A stretch of DNA of 47,576 nucleotides from Candidatus Gastranaerophilales bacterium (GTDB lineage: Bacteria > Cyanobacteriota > Vampirovibrionia > Gastranaerophilales > Gastranaerophilaceae), in assembly GCA_944325625.1 (NCBI GenBank), contig CALVAP010000014.1, forward strand, positions 1-47,576. Direction: 5' to 3'. The notes beneath the pieces are model-generated. The model was not told where the DNA came from, did no database searches, and worked only from the letters and a program-made list of their open reading frames with translations. This document shows positions 39,053 through 47,576 of this stretch, piece by piece. A program made the position numbers and the translations under genes. How positions within the stretch are numbered: position 1 is the first letter of the stretch; each line of letters opens with the position of its first letter.

Positions 39053-39093
39053 AAAAAGAGGCAAAGTGCAGTTTTTGCACTTTGCCTCTTTTT
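39053..39093. terminator. Bidirectional terminator between the AsmA-like gene and clpB
   Basis: An 18-bp stem with core GAGGCAAAGTGCA/TGCACTTTGCCTC and a short loop, flanked by A and T runs. It serves both convergent genes. Confidence 0.95.
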
Positions 39094-39104
39094 AACAGTT
39101 ATGT

Positions 39105-41711
39105 TTAACCTTTTCTAAACACAATTTCGTCATTTTCCGTATCAATAATTATGTTATCGCCTATAGAAAACTCTTGAGCGAGAATTTTCTTAGACAAGGG
39201 ATTTTCAACCATTTGGCGAATAGTTCGCTTCAAAGGTCTTGCGCCATATATCGGATTAAAACCACGCTGAGCAAGCAACTCTGAAGCTTCATCCGTTATT
39301 TCCAAAGTCATATTCTTATCTTGAAGCAAAGATTTTAGATGAGCAACTTGGATATCGACAATCGGTGATAGTTCCGCCATAGTAAGTGCCTTGAAGAATA
39401 CTATATCATCAATACGGTTCAAGAATTCCGGTCTGAAATGTTGTTTCATAAGCTCCATAACCTGTTCTTTTGTTTCTTCATATTTGGCTCCTGAAACCAT
39501 AGAAGACAAAGTATTTTCAAGAATAATATTAGACCCTATATTGGAAGTCATAATAATTAAGGTATTTTTAAAGTCTACGGTTCTGCCTTTGCTGTCCGTC
39601 AATCTGCCATCATCAAGAATTTGAAGCATTATATTAAATACGTCAGGGTGTGCTTTTTCAATTTCATCAAAAAGCACAACAGAATATGGTTTTCTACGAA
39701 CCGCCTCAGTAAGTTGACCTCCTTCATCATATCCGACATATCCGGGAGGCGCACCTACAAGTCTTGATACAGTATGCTTTTCCATATATTCTGACATATC
39801 AATTCTGATAAGACTGTCTTCATCATTGAACAAAAACTCTGCTAACGCTTTTGCAAGCTCAGTTTTACCAACACCGGTAGGTCCGAGAAATATAAATGAA
39901 CCAATCGGACGTTTTGGATCTTTTAAACCGGAACGAGCTCGCCTTATGGCATCAGAAACAACATCTACTGCTTCATCTTGACCAATTACTCTCTTGTGCA
40001 GTGAGTCTTCCATTCTTAAAAGCTTTTGCATTTCACTTTCAACAAGCCTGCTAACTTCTATTCCTGTCCATTTAGATACTATTTCTGCTATATCATCTTC
40101 ATCAATTTCTTCTTTAAGAAGATGCGTTTTAGAATCATGCTCTCTGTTTTGGACTGCTTTCAGCTGTTTTTCCAGCTCAATAAGCTTGCCATATTTAAGT
40201 TCTGCAGCTTTTTGCAAATCTGCATTTCTCTCGGCTATTTCTATTTCATGCTTAGTTGCATCAATATCGTCTTTGAGTTTTGCTTCACCTTGAATAACAG
40301 CTTTTTCTTCTTCCCATTGAGTTTTCAACTTATTAATTTTTTCATTTAAGTCGTCAATGGTTTTTGTAAGATTTTGAATTTTTTCGTTATTTTCATCTCC
40401 AAATTCCTTTTTCAAGGCTTCACGTTCAATCTCAAGCTGAATTTTTTGACGCATCATAGAGTCAATTTCTTCCGGCATAGAATCTATTTCAATTCTCAGT
40501 TTTGAAGCTGCTTCATCAATAAGATCTATTGCCTTGTCGGGTAAAAATCTATCTGTAATGTATCTATCAGAAAGTTTTGCCGCTGCAATCAAAGCAGAAT
40601 CTTTAATACGAACTCCATGGTGGACTTCATATCTTTCATCAAGTCCTCTTAGAATGCTTATTGTATCTTCAACGCTGGGCTCATCAACATACACAGGTTG
40701 AAAACGGCGTTCCAAAGCGGGGTCTTTTTCAATGTATTTACGATACTCATTAATTGTGGTAGCGCCTACACATCTTAAAAGTCCTCTGGCCAACATAGGT
40801 TTAAGCAGGTTTCCCGCATCCATAGACCCTTCAGAACCACCTGCGCCTATAACCGTATGAAGTTCATCTATAAACATTACAATCTCGCCATTAGAATCTT
40901 CTACTTCTTTCAAAACGGCTTTTAATCTTTCTTCAAATTCACCTCTAAACTTAGCCCCAGCAACCAAAGCTCCCAAATCAAGCGAGATCAATTTTGTATC
41001 TTTTAAACTTTCTGGGACATCACCTCTTACGATACGTTGAGCCAAACCTTCTATAATAGCTGTTTTACCAACACCAGGCTCACCTATCAAAACAGGATTG
41101 TTCTTTGTTCTTCTGTTAAGAACTTGTACAACACGACGAATTTCTTCATCTCTGCCTATCACCGGGTCTAATTTACCCTTCCTTGCAAGTGCTGTCAAAT
41201 CTGTTGAATATTTTTCCAATGCCTTATATTGTTCTTCTGCGTTTTTCGAATTCACTGATTTATTACCCCTTATTTTTTTCATAGCTTTCAGTACCGCCTC
41301 TGTGTTGACCCCTGCTTTCTTCAACAAAAGTTGAATTTCCGAGTTATCAAGCCTTGTCATTGCTATTAATATATGCTCAATTGAAATAAATTCATCTTTA
41401 AGTTTGTCAGCTTCTTGCGCTGCTGTATCTAAAAGCAAGTTGGTTTCATTTGAAAGATACAACTGTTGCGAAGACGTCATGTTGGATACTTTTGGCTGCT
41501 GTTCCAATATTTCAATCAACGAATGCTTAAAGTTTCCCTTATCAAGCCCAAGTTCCTGAACAAAGTCCTTCGAAACTCCTTCATTATCTTCTACTATTGC
41601 CAACGCTATATGTTCAGGTGTCATCTGAGAATTACGGTATCTTGCCATAATCTGTTGTGATGCATAAATTATTTGCTGAGTGTAATCTGTCAATCTGTTA
41701 AAGTCAATCAT
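39105..41711 (-). CDS. clpB: ATP-dependent disaggregase ClpB
   Basis: Hexameric chaperone that pulls proteins out of aggregates together with DnaK. 868 residues, full length. N domain ([10 protein letters not shown]), NBD1 with Walker A G-E-P-G-V-G-K-T at 210-217, the coiled-coil M domain (about 400-530) that distinguishes ClpB from ClpA/C, and NBD2 with [10 protein letters not shown] near 609, ending [14 protein letters not shown] precedes the ATG. No CIRCE element was found upstream; instead a 9-bp direct repeat lies at 41747-41766. Confidence 0.97.
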   Translation of the reverse strand: MIDFNRLTDYTQQIIYASQQIMARYRNSQMTPEHIALAIVEDNEGVSKDFVQELGLDKGNFKHSLIEILEQQPKVSNMTSSQQLYLSNETNLLLDTAAQEADKLKDEFISIEHILIAMTRLDNSEIQLLLKKAGVNTEAVLKAMKKIRGNKSVNSKNAEEQYKALEKYSTDLTALARKGKLDPVIGRDEEIRRVVQVLNRRTKNNPVLIGEPGVGKTAIIEGLAQRIVRGDVPESLKDTKLISLDLGALVAGAKFRGEFEERLKAVLKEVEDSNGEIVMFIDELHTVIGAGGSEGSMDAGNLLKPMLARGLLRCVGATTINEYRKYIEKDPALERRFQPVYVDEPSVEDTISILRGLDERYEVHHGVRIKDSALIAAAKLSDRYITDRFLPDKAIDLIDEAASKLRIEIDSMPEEIDSMMRQKIQLEIEREALKKEFGDENNEKIQNLTKTIDDLNEKINKLKTQWEEEKAVIQGEAKLKDDIDATKHEIEIAERNADLQKAAELKYGKLIELEKQLKAVQNREHDSKTHLLKEEIDEDDIAEIVSKWTGIEVSRLVESEMQKLLRMEDSLHKRVIGQDEAVDVVSDAIRRARSGLKDPKRPIGSFIFLGPTGVGKTELAKALAEFLFNDEDSLIRIDMSEYMEKHTVSRLVGAPPGYVGYDEGGQLTEAVRRKPYSVVLFDEIEKAHPDVFNIMLQILDDGRLTDSKGRTVDFKNTLIIMTSNIGSNIILENTLSSMVSGAKYEETKEQVMELMKQHFRPEFLNRIDDIVFFKALTMAELSPIVDIQVAHLKSLLQDKNMTLEITDEASELLAQRGFNPIYGARPLKRTIRQMVENPLSKKILAQEFSIGDNIIIDTENDEIVFRKG

Positions 41712-41746
41712 AATCGACCCTCCTAATTTATTTTATTTCATATTGT

Positions 41747-41766
41747 TATTTTAAGACTATTTTAAG
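41747..41766. repeat. 9-bp direct repeat upstream of clpB
   Basis: TATTTTAAG at 41747-41755 and 41758-41766, period 11 bp, about one helical turn. On the minus strand each copy contains TTAAAATA, so they may be tandem -10 boxes or an operator for clpB. Low-complexity AT sequence makes chance a serious alternative. Confidence 0.35.
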
Positions 41767-41801
41767 AAAATTCAGCAAAAATTTATTTTTATTTAACTTT
41801 T

Positions 41802-41810
41802 TGCTATAAT
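41802..41810 (+). promoter_or_regulatory. Extended -10 promoter of the glycosyltransferase gene
   Basis: TGC directly before TATAAT (41805-41810). A purine-rich GGGAGTAGGA follows as ribosome-binding site before ATG 41841. Confidence 0.6.
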
Positions 41811-41840
41811 TTTATTGCTCGGGAGTAGGAATATTATAAA

Positions 41841-44060
41841 ATGAATAATTTTGACATTAATAGCGAAAAAATAGATTTGGTATACCTTTGGGTGGATGAT
41901 AATGACCCAAAATGGCAGGAAAAAAAATCCCTATGGCAACAAAAATTAAATATAATTGACAATATAGAAAACTCAACGTCCAAATGCCGGTTTAGAAACA
42001 ATGATGAACTCAAATATTCACTTCGATCCGTAGAGAAGTTTGCGCCTTGGATTAACAAAATTTTTATCGTCACTGACAATCAAATTCCAAATTGGCTTGA
42101 TACAAGCAATCCTAAAATTGAAGTAATTTTTCATCAAGATTTTATCGAGCAAAAATATCTTCCTTGCTTTAATTCTATTGCGTTGGAATTTCATTTGCAT
42201 AAAATTCCAAATCTCTCTGAATATTTTCTTCTGGCAAATGATGATATGTTCTTTGGCAGAAAGGTTAAAAAACAGGATTTTTATACCAAATCAGGTAAAA
42301 TTATAGAAAGAACAAACAGATTAAACTATTCAAAAGAACAAATAGCAGATGCCTCAAATTTTATGGATACAATTCCTGTAGAGTTTAACAAATGCATTTT
42401 TTGGACAAACGCTGTTGTATATAACAAACTTAACTTTATTCCAAATTACATAGATATTCATAATATAACCGCCTACAAAAAAAGCTTGATTAAGGAATGC
42501 TGTGAAATTTTTAAAGAAGAAGTTGAAAAAGTTTGTTCACAAAAATTCAGGAACGGACACTGTATAGAGCGCTTAATCTACTCCTACTACGCATATTATA
42601 AAAAAGAGCTTGAAAGAAAAGAAGTCTATAATAACCAAACTCAGAAAAAAATGTTGGAACGCTCAAAATTCAACCCCAAAAGCTGGTTCCAAAAATTTGA
42701 ATACATAACCCTGCATATGGGAAAAATATACTCACCATTTTCTCCTGAATGTATACTTGAGAAAAGACCAAAATTTTTCTGCGCAAACGATACAAATAAT
42801 ACAAAAGAAAGACATCGCGAGTTATTCAAGAAAATGATAACTGAATACTTCCCGCAGCCATCCTCATACGAAAAACAAGAACAAATTAATATCTGCCTCG
42901 CAACTGATGACAATTACATTCCACATTGTGCAGCAACTATATTGTCCATCATAAAAAATGCAACTTCAAATTCATACCTAAATTTTTTCATTCTAAATAA
43001 AGGACTTTTAGAAGAAAATATCCAAAAAATCAGAACTATAGCAAATACCCAAAATTCTAAAGTCATTTTCAAGCAAGTAAACAATGCAGATTTCAAAAAT
43101 TGTCCCGTACCAAAACACATGCATTTTTCCATTGAAACCTATTTTAGAATAAAAATAGCCTCTTTGTTTCCTGCGATTGATAAAATGCTTTATATAGACT
43201 GTGACACAATTATATTATCTGACATTAAAACCCTGTGGGAAACAGATATAAAAGAGCATTGTGTTGCTGTTTGCAAAGATCTGAATATCCAATTTTCGCA
43301 CCTTACTCCTTTAATTGGCGAACATATTTATTTTAATGCAGGTATAATGCTTATTAATTGCAAAAAATGGCGTGAAGAAAATATTGAAGAAAAATGCTTC
43401 GACTTTATAAATAAACACAGTGACTACATAATCTGGGTTGATCAGGATGTACTTAACTGCGTGCTTTTAAAGAAACTCCGGTTCTTTTCTGAAACTTGGA
43501 ATTTTCAATATCATCCGGCATACGATACATTAAGCTATTTATATAAAGATAAAGAACTGAATTTAATTCACTATATATCTAAAAATAAACCCTGGAAAAC
43601 CAATGTCAAATGTAAGTATGCAAAATATTACTATAAATATGCATTTAAAACTCCATGGAAAGCAAAGGCACTTAAAAACTACATAGAAAATGTTATATTT
43701 AACAAAGTTGCAATACTTAGAACCTTTATGGAAGATAAAAGGGTAGCCAAAAGTCTTATAAAAGAGGTTCACAACCGAAGAGTCGTCTTATGGGGAGCTA
43801 GCATATACCTCAAAAACCTCATAAAATACCACAACATTAAAACCTCCGAAATTGTTGGTATAATAGACCGTGATCCCGGAAAAACAGGTAAAAAGCTTGG
43901 TAAATACATGATTTATCACCCCAATTCACTCGATAGTCTAAAACCTGATATCATCATTTCTTCTGTAGTAAACCATCCTAAAATGGGAGAATTTATTAAT
44001 GAAGAACTTACTCAACGTAAGCTGGATATAGAAGTTAATACTCAAATATTTGTCAAATAA
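41841..44060 (+). CDS. Stealth-type phosphotransferase fused to GT8 glycosyltransferase and C-terminal Rossmann-like module
   Basis: 739 residues in three parts. (1) About 10-150: Stealth CR1 (I-D-L-V-Y-L-W-V-D-D-N-D-P-K-W) and CR2 (L-R-S-V-E-K-F-A-P-W-I-N-K-I-F-I-V-T-D and L-L-A-N-D-D-M-F-F), the family that joins sugars by phosphodiester linkage in capsules. (2) About 350-620: GT8 with A-T-D-D-N-Y at its start and the D-x-D metal motif in Y-I-D-C-D-T near 451. (3) About 645-739: V-V-L-W-G-A-S ... I-V-G-I-I-D, a Rossmann-like module that the next gene also carries. It acts in surface polysaccharide synthesis (inference). The gene pair is separated by 9 nt. Confidence 0.9.
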   Translation: MNNFDINSEKIDLVYLWVDDNDPKWQEKKSLWQQKLNIIDNIENSTSKCRFRNNDELKYSLRSVEKFAPWINKIFIVTDNQIPNWLDTSNPKIEVIFHQDFIEQKYLPCFNSIALEFHLHKIPNLSEYFLLANDDMFFGRKVKKQDFYTKSGKIIERTNRLNYSKEQIADASNFMDTIPVEFNKCIFWTNAVVYNKLNFIPNYIDIHNITAYKKSLIKECCEIFKEEVEKVCSQKFRNGHCIERLIYSYYAYYKKELERKEVYNNQTQKKMLERSKFNPKSWFQKFEYITLHMGKIYSPFSPECILEKRPKFFCANDTNNTKERHRELFKKMITEYFPQPSSYEKQEQINICLATDDNYIPHCAATILSIIKNATSNSYLNFFILNKGLLEENIQKIRTIANTQNSKVIFKQVNNADFKNCPVPKHMHFSIETYFRIKIASLFPAIDKMLYIDCDTIILSDIKTLWETDIKEHCVAVCKDLNIQFSHLTPLIGEHIYFNAGIMLINCKKWREENIEEKCFDFINKHSDYIIWVDQDVLNCVLLKKLRFFSETWNFQYHPAYDTLSYLYKDKELNLIHYISKNKPWKTNVKCKYAKYYYKYAFKTPWKAKALKNYIENVIFNKVAILRTFMEDKRVAKSLIKEVHNRRVVLWGASIYLKNLIKYHNIKTSEIVGIIDRDPGKTGKKLGKYMIYHPNSLDSLKPDIIISSVVNHPKMGEFINEELTQRKLDIEVNTQIFVK

Positions 44061-44069
44061 AGGTGTAAA

Positions 44070-45299
44070 ATGAAAACAGGCAAAGAATATTGGGATTTAC
44101 ATCATAAAGACACGGTAGAATTATTCAAAACTCGACCAGACTGGATGCAAAACTACGACAATGACTATCCTTCCGCTGTCTTAATAAGAGGACTTATCGA
44201 AGAATATAAACCGGAAAATATTCTTGAAATCGGTACAGCCGCGGGTTGGGCTGCGTATTATATGCTCGAAGAAGCTCTAAAACACAATCCTTATACCAAA
44301 ATTACATCAATAGATTTTGGACACCACCTGTATTATTCTCAAGAAAGGGAAATAGGCGCAGCGTTCAAAGAGGTTTCTCCTAATTTATATGAAAAGTGGC
44401 AACTTAAAACAGGACTGATGGCTGTAGATTTTGCAGCCAATTGCAAAGAAAAATATGACTTTGTGTTTATAGATGCAAACCATATTCATCCTTGGGCAAC
44501 ACTTGATTTTATTGCCATTCTCCCATTACTCAAAGAAAATGCCATAGTAGTTTTCCATGATGTCTATCTGAATGAAATTTGTCTTGGTAAAAAACCAGCA
44601 AACCGTCATCCTGACAATCTTCCAATCGGTCAAGAAATGTGCAAAGGTCCAAATGTCATATACAATATTTTTAAAAAAGAAATGGTTCTTTCATACGACG
44701 ATATAGCTCCAAATTGCGCAGCCATGATTGTAAAAAATAAAAATGAGATTTTACAAAAACTTCTATTCGCTCTTAATTCACCTTGGGAAAATAAATACTT
44801 AAATTCAAATCAAATTAAAGATATTATTCCTAAGTATTTCGATTTTGTGAACAAAAATTTTGAAAAGAAAATTGCAAAAAATATTCTAAACTCTATCAAA
44901 ACAAACAACTTCAAACTTGAGTTACTTAATAATATAAGAAATATCACAAAAAAATTTGTACAATTTAACAATGACTATAAAAAAAGCAAAGAGTTAAAAC
45001 ATAATATTAAAAATAAAAAAGCCGTGTTCTGGGGAGCAAGTGAATACCTCAAAGTTTTGGTAAAACAATACAAAATAGATAACAAAGAAATTATCGGAAT
45101 AATTGACGTAAATCAATCAAGACAAGGTGAAAAAATCGGCAGATACGAAATTTTTTCACCCGAGAAATTGAAAATATTAAAGCCTAATCTAATAATTCCT
45201 GCAGCGATAAACCATCCCCAAATAATCGATTTTATTGAAAAAGAACTTGTAAACCAAAATTTATCAATTGAAATAGACCAAACATTAATGTCAAAATAA
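44070..45299 (+). CDS. SAM-dependent methyltransferase with the same C-terminal module
   Basis: 409 residues. A class I methyltransferase (about 30-225) has motif I L-E-I-G-T-A-A-G-W-A near 51, the acidic I-D-F-G, and F-V-F-I-D-A-N-H-I-H with V-V-F-H-D-V-Y. A helical linker (240-310) leads to a C-terminal module A-V-F-W-G-A-S-E-Y-L-K ... I-I-G-I-I-D. This aligns without gaps to the end of the upstream glycosyltransferase at roughly 40 of 94 positions by hand count. The likely job is modification of a surface sugar with its partner. AAAGGTG is the ribosome-binding site. Convergent with the TolC-like gene, 7 nt apart. Confidence 0.88.
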   Translation: MKTGKEYWDLHHKDTVELFKTRPDWMQNYDNDYPSAVLIRGLIEEYKPENILEIGTAAGWAAYYMLEEALKHNPYTKITSIDFGHHLYYSQEREIGAAFKEVSPNLYEKWQLKTGLMAVDFAANCKEKYDFVFIDANHIHPWATLDFIAILPLLKENAIVVFHDVYLNEICLGKKPANRHPDNLPIGQEMCKGPNVIYNIFKKEMVLSYDDIAPNCAAMIVKNKNEILQKLLFALNSPWENKYLNSNQIKDIIPKYFDFVNKNFEKKIAKNILNSIKTNNFKLELLNNIRNITKKFVQFNNDYKKSKELKHNIKNKKAVFWGASEYLKVLVKQYKIDNKEIIGIIDVNQSRQGEKIGRYEIFSPEKLKILKPNLIIPAAINHPQIIDFIEKELVNQNLSIEIDQTLMSK

Positions 45300-45306
45300 T
45301 GCCAAA

Positions 45307-46767
45307 TTATTTTGGAATTCGATAGTTGGTTAAAACCGCAGATTTTGTAATAAGTCCAATATTAAATAAGTTTTGGATTTGGGACTTATTATAATCAACA
45401 ATATGTTGAATAAGCATCTGACGAGCCTCGGTCTTTGCTTTTTGAGCCTGCAACACATCCAAAAATGTAGCCTCACCAACTTCCATTCTAATAAGGGCGA
45501 TTTTTAAACTCTCATCCGCAGCGATAACCTCTTTTTTACTTGCCTCAATTTTTTCAAGTTGAGTTTTCGAATCATAATATGAGCTTATAATATCTTCTTT
45601 GACTTGACGCTCAAGTTTTTTTAATCGTAACTTTTCAGCCTTAATCGTTTCTAACTCCTGTTTAGCACGCAAAACAGTATTAACGCCCAAATTTCTCCCC
45701 AAAGGAACAACTGTTTGTAATCCAACCGATTCATTTGTTCTTAACCCCCTTCTTACCGTTCCAACATCTTGGTGAGATAAATACACACCTACTTGGGGTA
45801 TAAAATCTGCATACACCTCTTTTTGTCTAATTTCCATAGCACGAATTTCAGCTCGCTTGGTAGTCAAATCATCTCGCTCTTTCAATGCAATTTTGTACAA
45901 ATCCTCAACACTGTAACTGGGGTCTAATATTCTTTGTATACGTATCGTTTGCTCTACAGGATAAACCGTAGTTATTACATCTATTCCCATGATATTTGCA
46001 AGCTTAGCTTGAGAATACCGCATGGTATTGAAAAGTGTAATGTACTCCTGTCTGGCTTTTGCTGCTTCTGCTTCTGCTCTGTACACATCAAAACGCGAAC
46101 TTATACCAATACGATATTTCGCCTCTACCATTTTTAATTGTTCTTCTCTATCTTTCAAGTTTATTCTATATACGTCTATTTCAAGCTTCTTCCCAAGTAA
46201 ATCATAGTAATTCAACGCAGTATTCAACAAAACTTCATCTAAAGTGTAATCAAGATTGTATCCGGCAGCTTTGTATGCGTTTTTTATTGCAGCCATTTCA
46301 AATATCGTTTTCCCCTGATTGGTAATGTCCCAACTCAATTCAATAGCGCTCTGTATAACCGTTTCATGAACTTTTATAGGGACAACACCCCCAACAAGAA
46401 ACTCACCCTTTAAATCAGCTATATCAAATGAATATGTAAAATTCGGCAAAAGTTCAGAAGTCTTGGCCCAAAACTCCCATTGCGTAGCTCTTTTTACATG
46501 CTCACTTATTTTAAGGTCATAACTGTTTTGTGCTGCAGTAATGATACAACTTGCAAGATTTGCATAAGTCACATCCGTGTCAAGCACCTTCTTTATTTCA
46601 GCTTCTAAAAAAACTTTTTTTTCTTCATTTATTGGCGAATCTGCAGAATCAATATTCTCCAAAAAATTATCATCCTTATACTCCCATATCAAATCACTCT
46701 CTGCTTTCACCGCTTGAGAACAAGTAAACATTAAAAATACAATCGCTGCGAAAATAAATCTTTTCAT
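45307..46767 (-). CDS. TolC-family outer-membrane efflux channel
   Basis: About 486 residues. The signal peptide is M-K-R-F-I-F-A-A-I-V-F-L-M-F, probably cut near V-K-A. Then come two tandem OEP halves: long coiled-coil helices (residues 160-290 and 340-460) with beta segments. Typical family patterns are Y-R-I-G-I-S-S-R-F-D-V-Y-R-A-E-A-E-A-A-K, and V-G-E-A-T-F-L-D-V-L-Q-A-Q near the end. It forms a trimeric tunnel in the outer membrane for efflux or type I secretion. No membrane-fusion or inner-membrane partner is adjacent, so the pump is incomplete here. The ATG at 46767 is chosen over TTG 46773; no good ribosome-binding site, and a TAAAAT at 46780-46785 lies very close. Confidence 0.9.
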   Translation of the reverse strand: MKRFIFAAIVFLMFTCSQAVKAESDLIWEYKDDNFLENIDSADSPINEEKKVFLEAEIKKVLDTDVTYANLASCIITAAQNSYDLKISEHVKRATQWEFWAKTSELLPNFTYSFDIADLKGEFLVGGVVPIKVHETVIQSAIELSWDITNQGKTIFEMAAIKNAYKAAGYNLDYTLDEVLLNTALNYYDLLGKKLEIDVYRINLKDREEQLKMVEAKYRIGISSRFDVYRAEAEAAKARQEYITLFNTMRYSQAKLANIMGIDVITTVYPVEQTIRIQRILDPSYSVEDLYKIALKERDDLTTKRAEIRAMEIRQKEVYADFIPQVGVYLSHQDVGTVRRGLRTNESVGLQTVVPLGRNLGVNTVLRAKQELETIKAEKLRLKKLERQVKEDIISSYYDSKTQLEKIEASKKEVIAADESLKIALIRMEVGEATFLDVLQAQKAKTEARQMLIQHIVDYNKSQIQNLFNIGLITKSAVLTNYRIPK

Positions 46768-47095
46768 AGCCAAAATTGTATTTTAAATTGTAAACTTGTT
46801 TTATACACTACACGGGTATAAGAGTTTTGAGACAGACCTAATCCAATAGAGGATGTTAATCTTTAAAATTATTAAGTTTCATATAAACATAATGTAAACA
46901 AATGTAAAATCGAAAACCCCCATATTCTAAAGTTTTTCTCTATCAGGTTCGACATATACTACACATGAAATTTCAGTATGCATGGAGTATATTGTTTCTA
47001 TATCGTTAAGATATGTAAATTATTTCTTACTTATTGAAATAAATCTCCGCCCTACGTTTTTTCATGCATGTGTGGTTTAACTGAGGTATTTTATT
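46768..47095. promoter_or_regulatory. Divergent regulatory gap between the TolC-like and coiled-coil genes
   Basis: 328 nt without a gene. It holds the minus-strand TAAAAT close to the TolC-like start, and plus-strand promoter candidates such as TATACT near 46957 and TAAATT near 47017, none with a strong -35. A direct repeat AATGTAAA at 46891 and 46901 (period 10) lies in the middle and could be an operator. No terminator or RNA gene is seen. Confidence 0.35.
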
Positions 47096-47576
47096 ATGAA
47101 CATTCAAAGTGTAGATTCTTTTAACGCAGCTGTTGGTCAGCTTAGTGCCATCAAGGGTGACGTTACTGCTGAACAGCTTTCTTCCCTTACGGAATTGTTC
47201 TCTACTCAAATTTGGAACACTTCTGATGCTGAAGGAACTTCAGCTACTCTTGACAGGCAAATTGCTGAACTTCAAGCTCTTTTAGACGAAATTCAAGCTG
47301 ATATCGATGAACTTTACGAACAGCAAAAATCGGCTAATGATGAAATGAACGCACTTGTTAATGATTTGAATCAAGAGTCTTATCAAGCTTCTAAACAAGC
47401 TGATAAAAACATCAAAGAACAGCAAGATTTAGTTTCTGCTGCTACTGACGCTGCCTACAATGCTTATATGAAAGGCGAAATCGAAAAAGAAGAAATCCCT
47501 CTTTACATCGCTAATCAACTTTCTAAAAGCAATGCTCCTGGTGGCGCTAAATTACAAGCTCACCTAGAAGCTATGG
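47096..47576 (+). CDS. Coiled-coil protein of unknown function (3' end beyond window)
   Basis: The first 160 residues are visible; the gene runs off the end. It starts M-N-I-Q-S-V-D-S-F-N-A-A-V-G-Q-L and is followed by an acidic helical stretch with strong coiled-coil character (D-R-Q-I-A-E-L-Q-A-L-L-D-E-I-Q-A-D-I-D-E-L), rich in Gln, Ala and Asp. No signal peptide. A GAGGT site lies 8 nt before the ATG. T-ending Ala/Gly codons (GCT dominating) resemble ftsZ and suggest high expression. The function cannot be read from this fragment. The M-N-I-Q start matches the 206-residue protein at 17531-18151. Confidence 0.8.
   Translation, partial: MNIQSVDSFNAAVGQLSAIKGDVTAEQLSSLTELFSTQIWNTSDAEGTSATLDRQIAELQALLDEIQADIDELYEQQKSANDEMNALVNDLNQESYQASKQADKNIKEQQDLVSAATDAAYNAYMKGEIEKEEIPLYIANQLSKSNAPGGAKLQAHLEAM

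Noticed and set aside
41712-41840. CIRCE (HrcA) element upstream of clpB
   Set aside because: No TTAGCACTC-N9-GAGTGCTAA or near match is present in the gap.

Overview
The window looks like chromosomal DNA from an AT-rich, diderm bacterium of the non-photosynthetic Cyanobacteria-related lineage (Vampirovibrionia/Melainabacteria, most likely Gastranaerophilales of animal gut). This is an inference. It rests on a DUF3326 gene (a family otherwise typical of cyanobacteria and plants), very low GC, several pilin-like proteins with the A-F-S-L-A-E-type N-terminus, and diderm markers (TolC-like channel, AsmA-like protein, LspA). No prophage, insertion sequence, CRISPR array or rRNA operon is visible. 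Most of the window is core housekeeping sequence with lineage-specific genes between.

Layout. 1-700: tRNA-Phe with its own promoter and terminator, and an XRE regulator beside a perfect palindrome. 698-5300: a pilin-like gene, ffh, two TPR genes meeting tail to tail, and rpsO with a structured leader. 5296-13069 (minus): gcvPB-dprA-topA-aroE packed with overlaps, then a GH77 glucanotransferase. 13161-18151: ileS, rsmD, rplY and two small Gly/Ala-rich unknown proteins. 18365-23898 (plus): a double M16 peptidase, a PC4-like protein and priA. 23901-29558 (minus): a long run with SemiSWEET/PQ-loop, a secreted NTF2-like protein, lspA, an RluD-type synthase, a LapA-like protein, UPF0173, DUF3326 and a pilin-like protein. 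29690-31168: ftsZ behind an unusually long leader. 31288-35172: a TPR-zincin fusion, dnaB, and an SDR gene flanked by two paralogous RWYD-repeat proteins. 35297-41711: a 1249-residue AsmA-like protein and clpB. 41841-45299: a Stealth/GT8 fusion glycosyltransferase and a methyltransferase that share a C-terminal module. 45307-47576: a TolC-like channel and the start of a coiled-coil gene cut by the window end.

How the genes work together. The housekeeping genes cover protein targeting (ffh, lspA), translation (rpsO, rplY, ileS, rsmD, RluD-like), replication, restart and DNA uptake (dnaB, priA, topA, dprA), division (ftsZ) and proteostasis (clpB). The lineage-specific genes point to the cell surface: pilin-like proteins, the envelope lipid-transport-type AsmA protein, the TolC-like exporter and the Stealth/GT8-methyltransferase pair for surface glycan.

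The signals most worth a second look are: (1) the ~256-nt ftsZ leader, which folds by eye into a closed multibranch structure with an 8-bp loop-loop complement; (2) a short N-terminal P-x-F-G-like tag on otherwise unrelated proteins; (3) the paired RWYD-repeat proteins; (4) the C-terminal Rossmann-like module shared by the glycosyltransferase and the methyltransferase; (5) the TPR-zincin fusion; and (6) several genes whose -10 box lies exactly one promoter step before the start codon, suggesting leaderless mRNAs.
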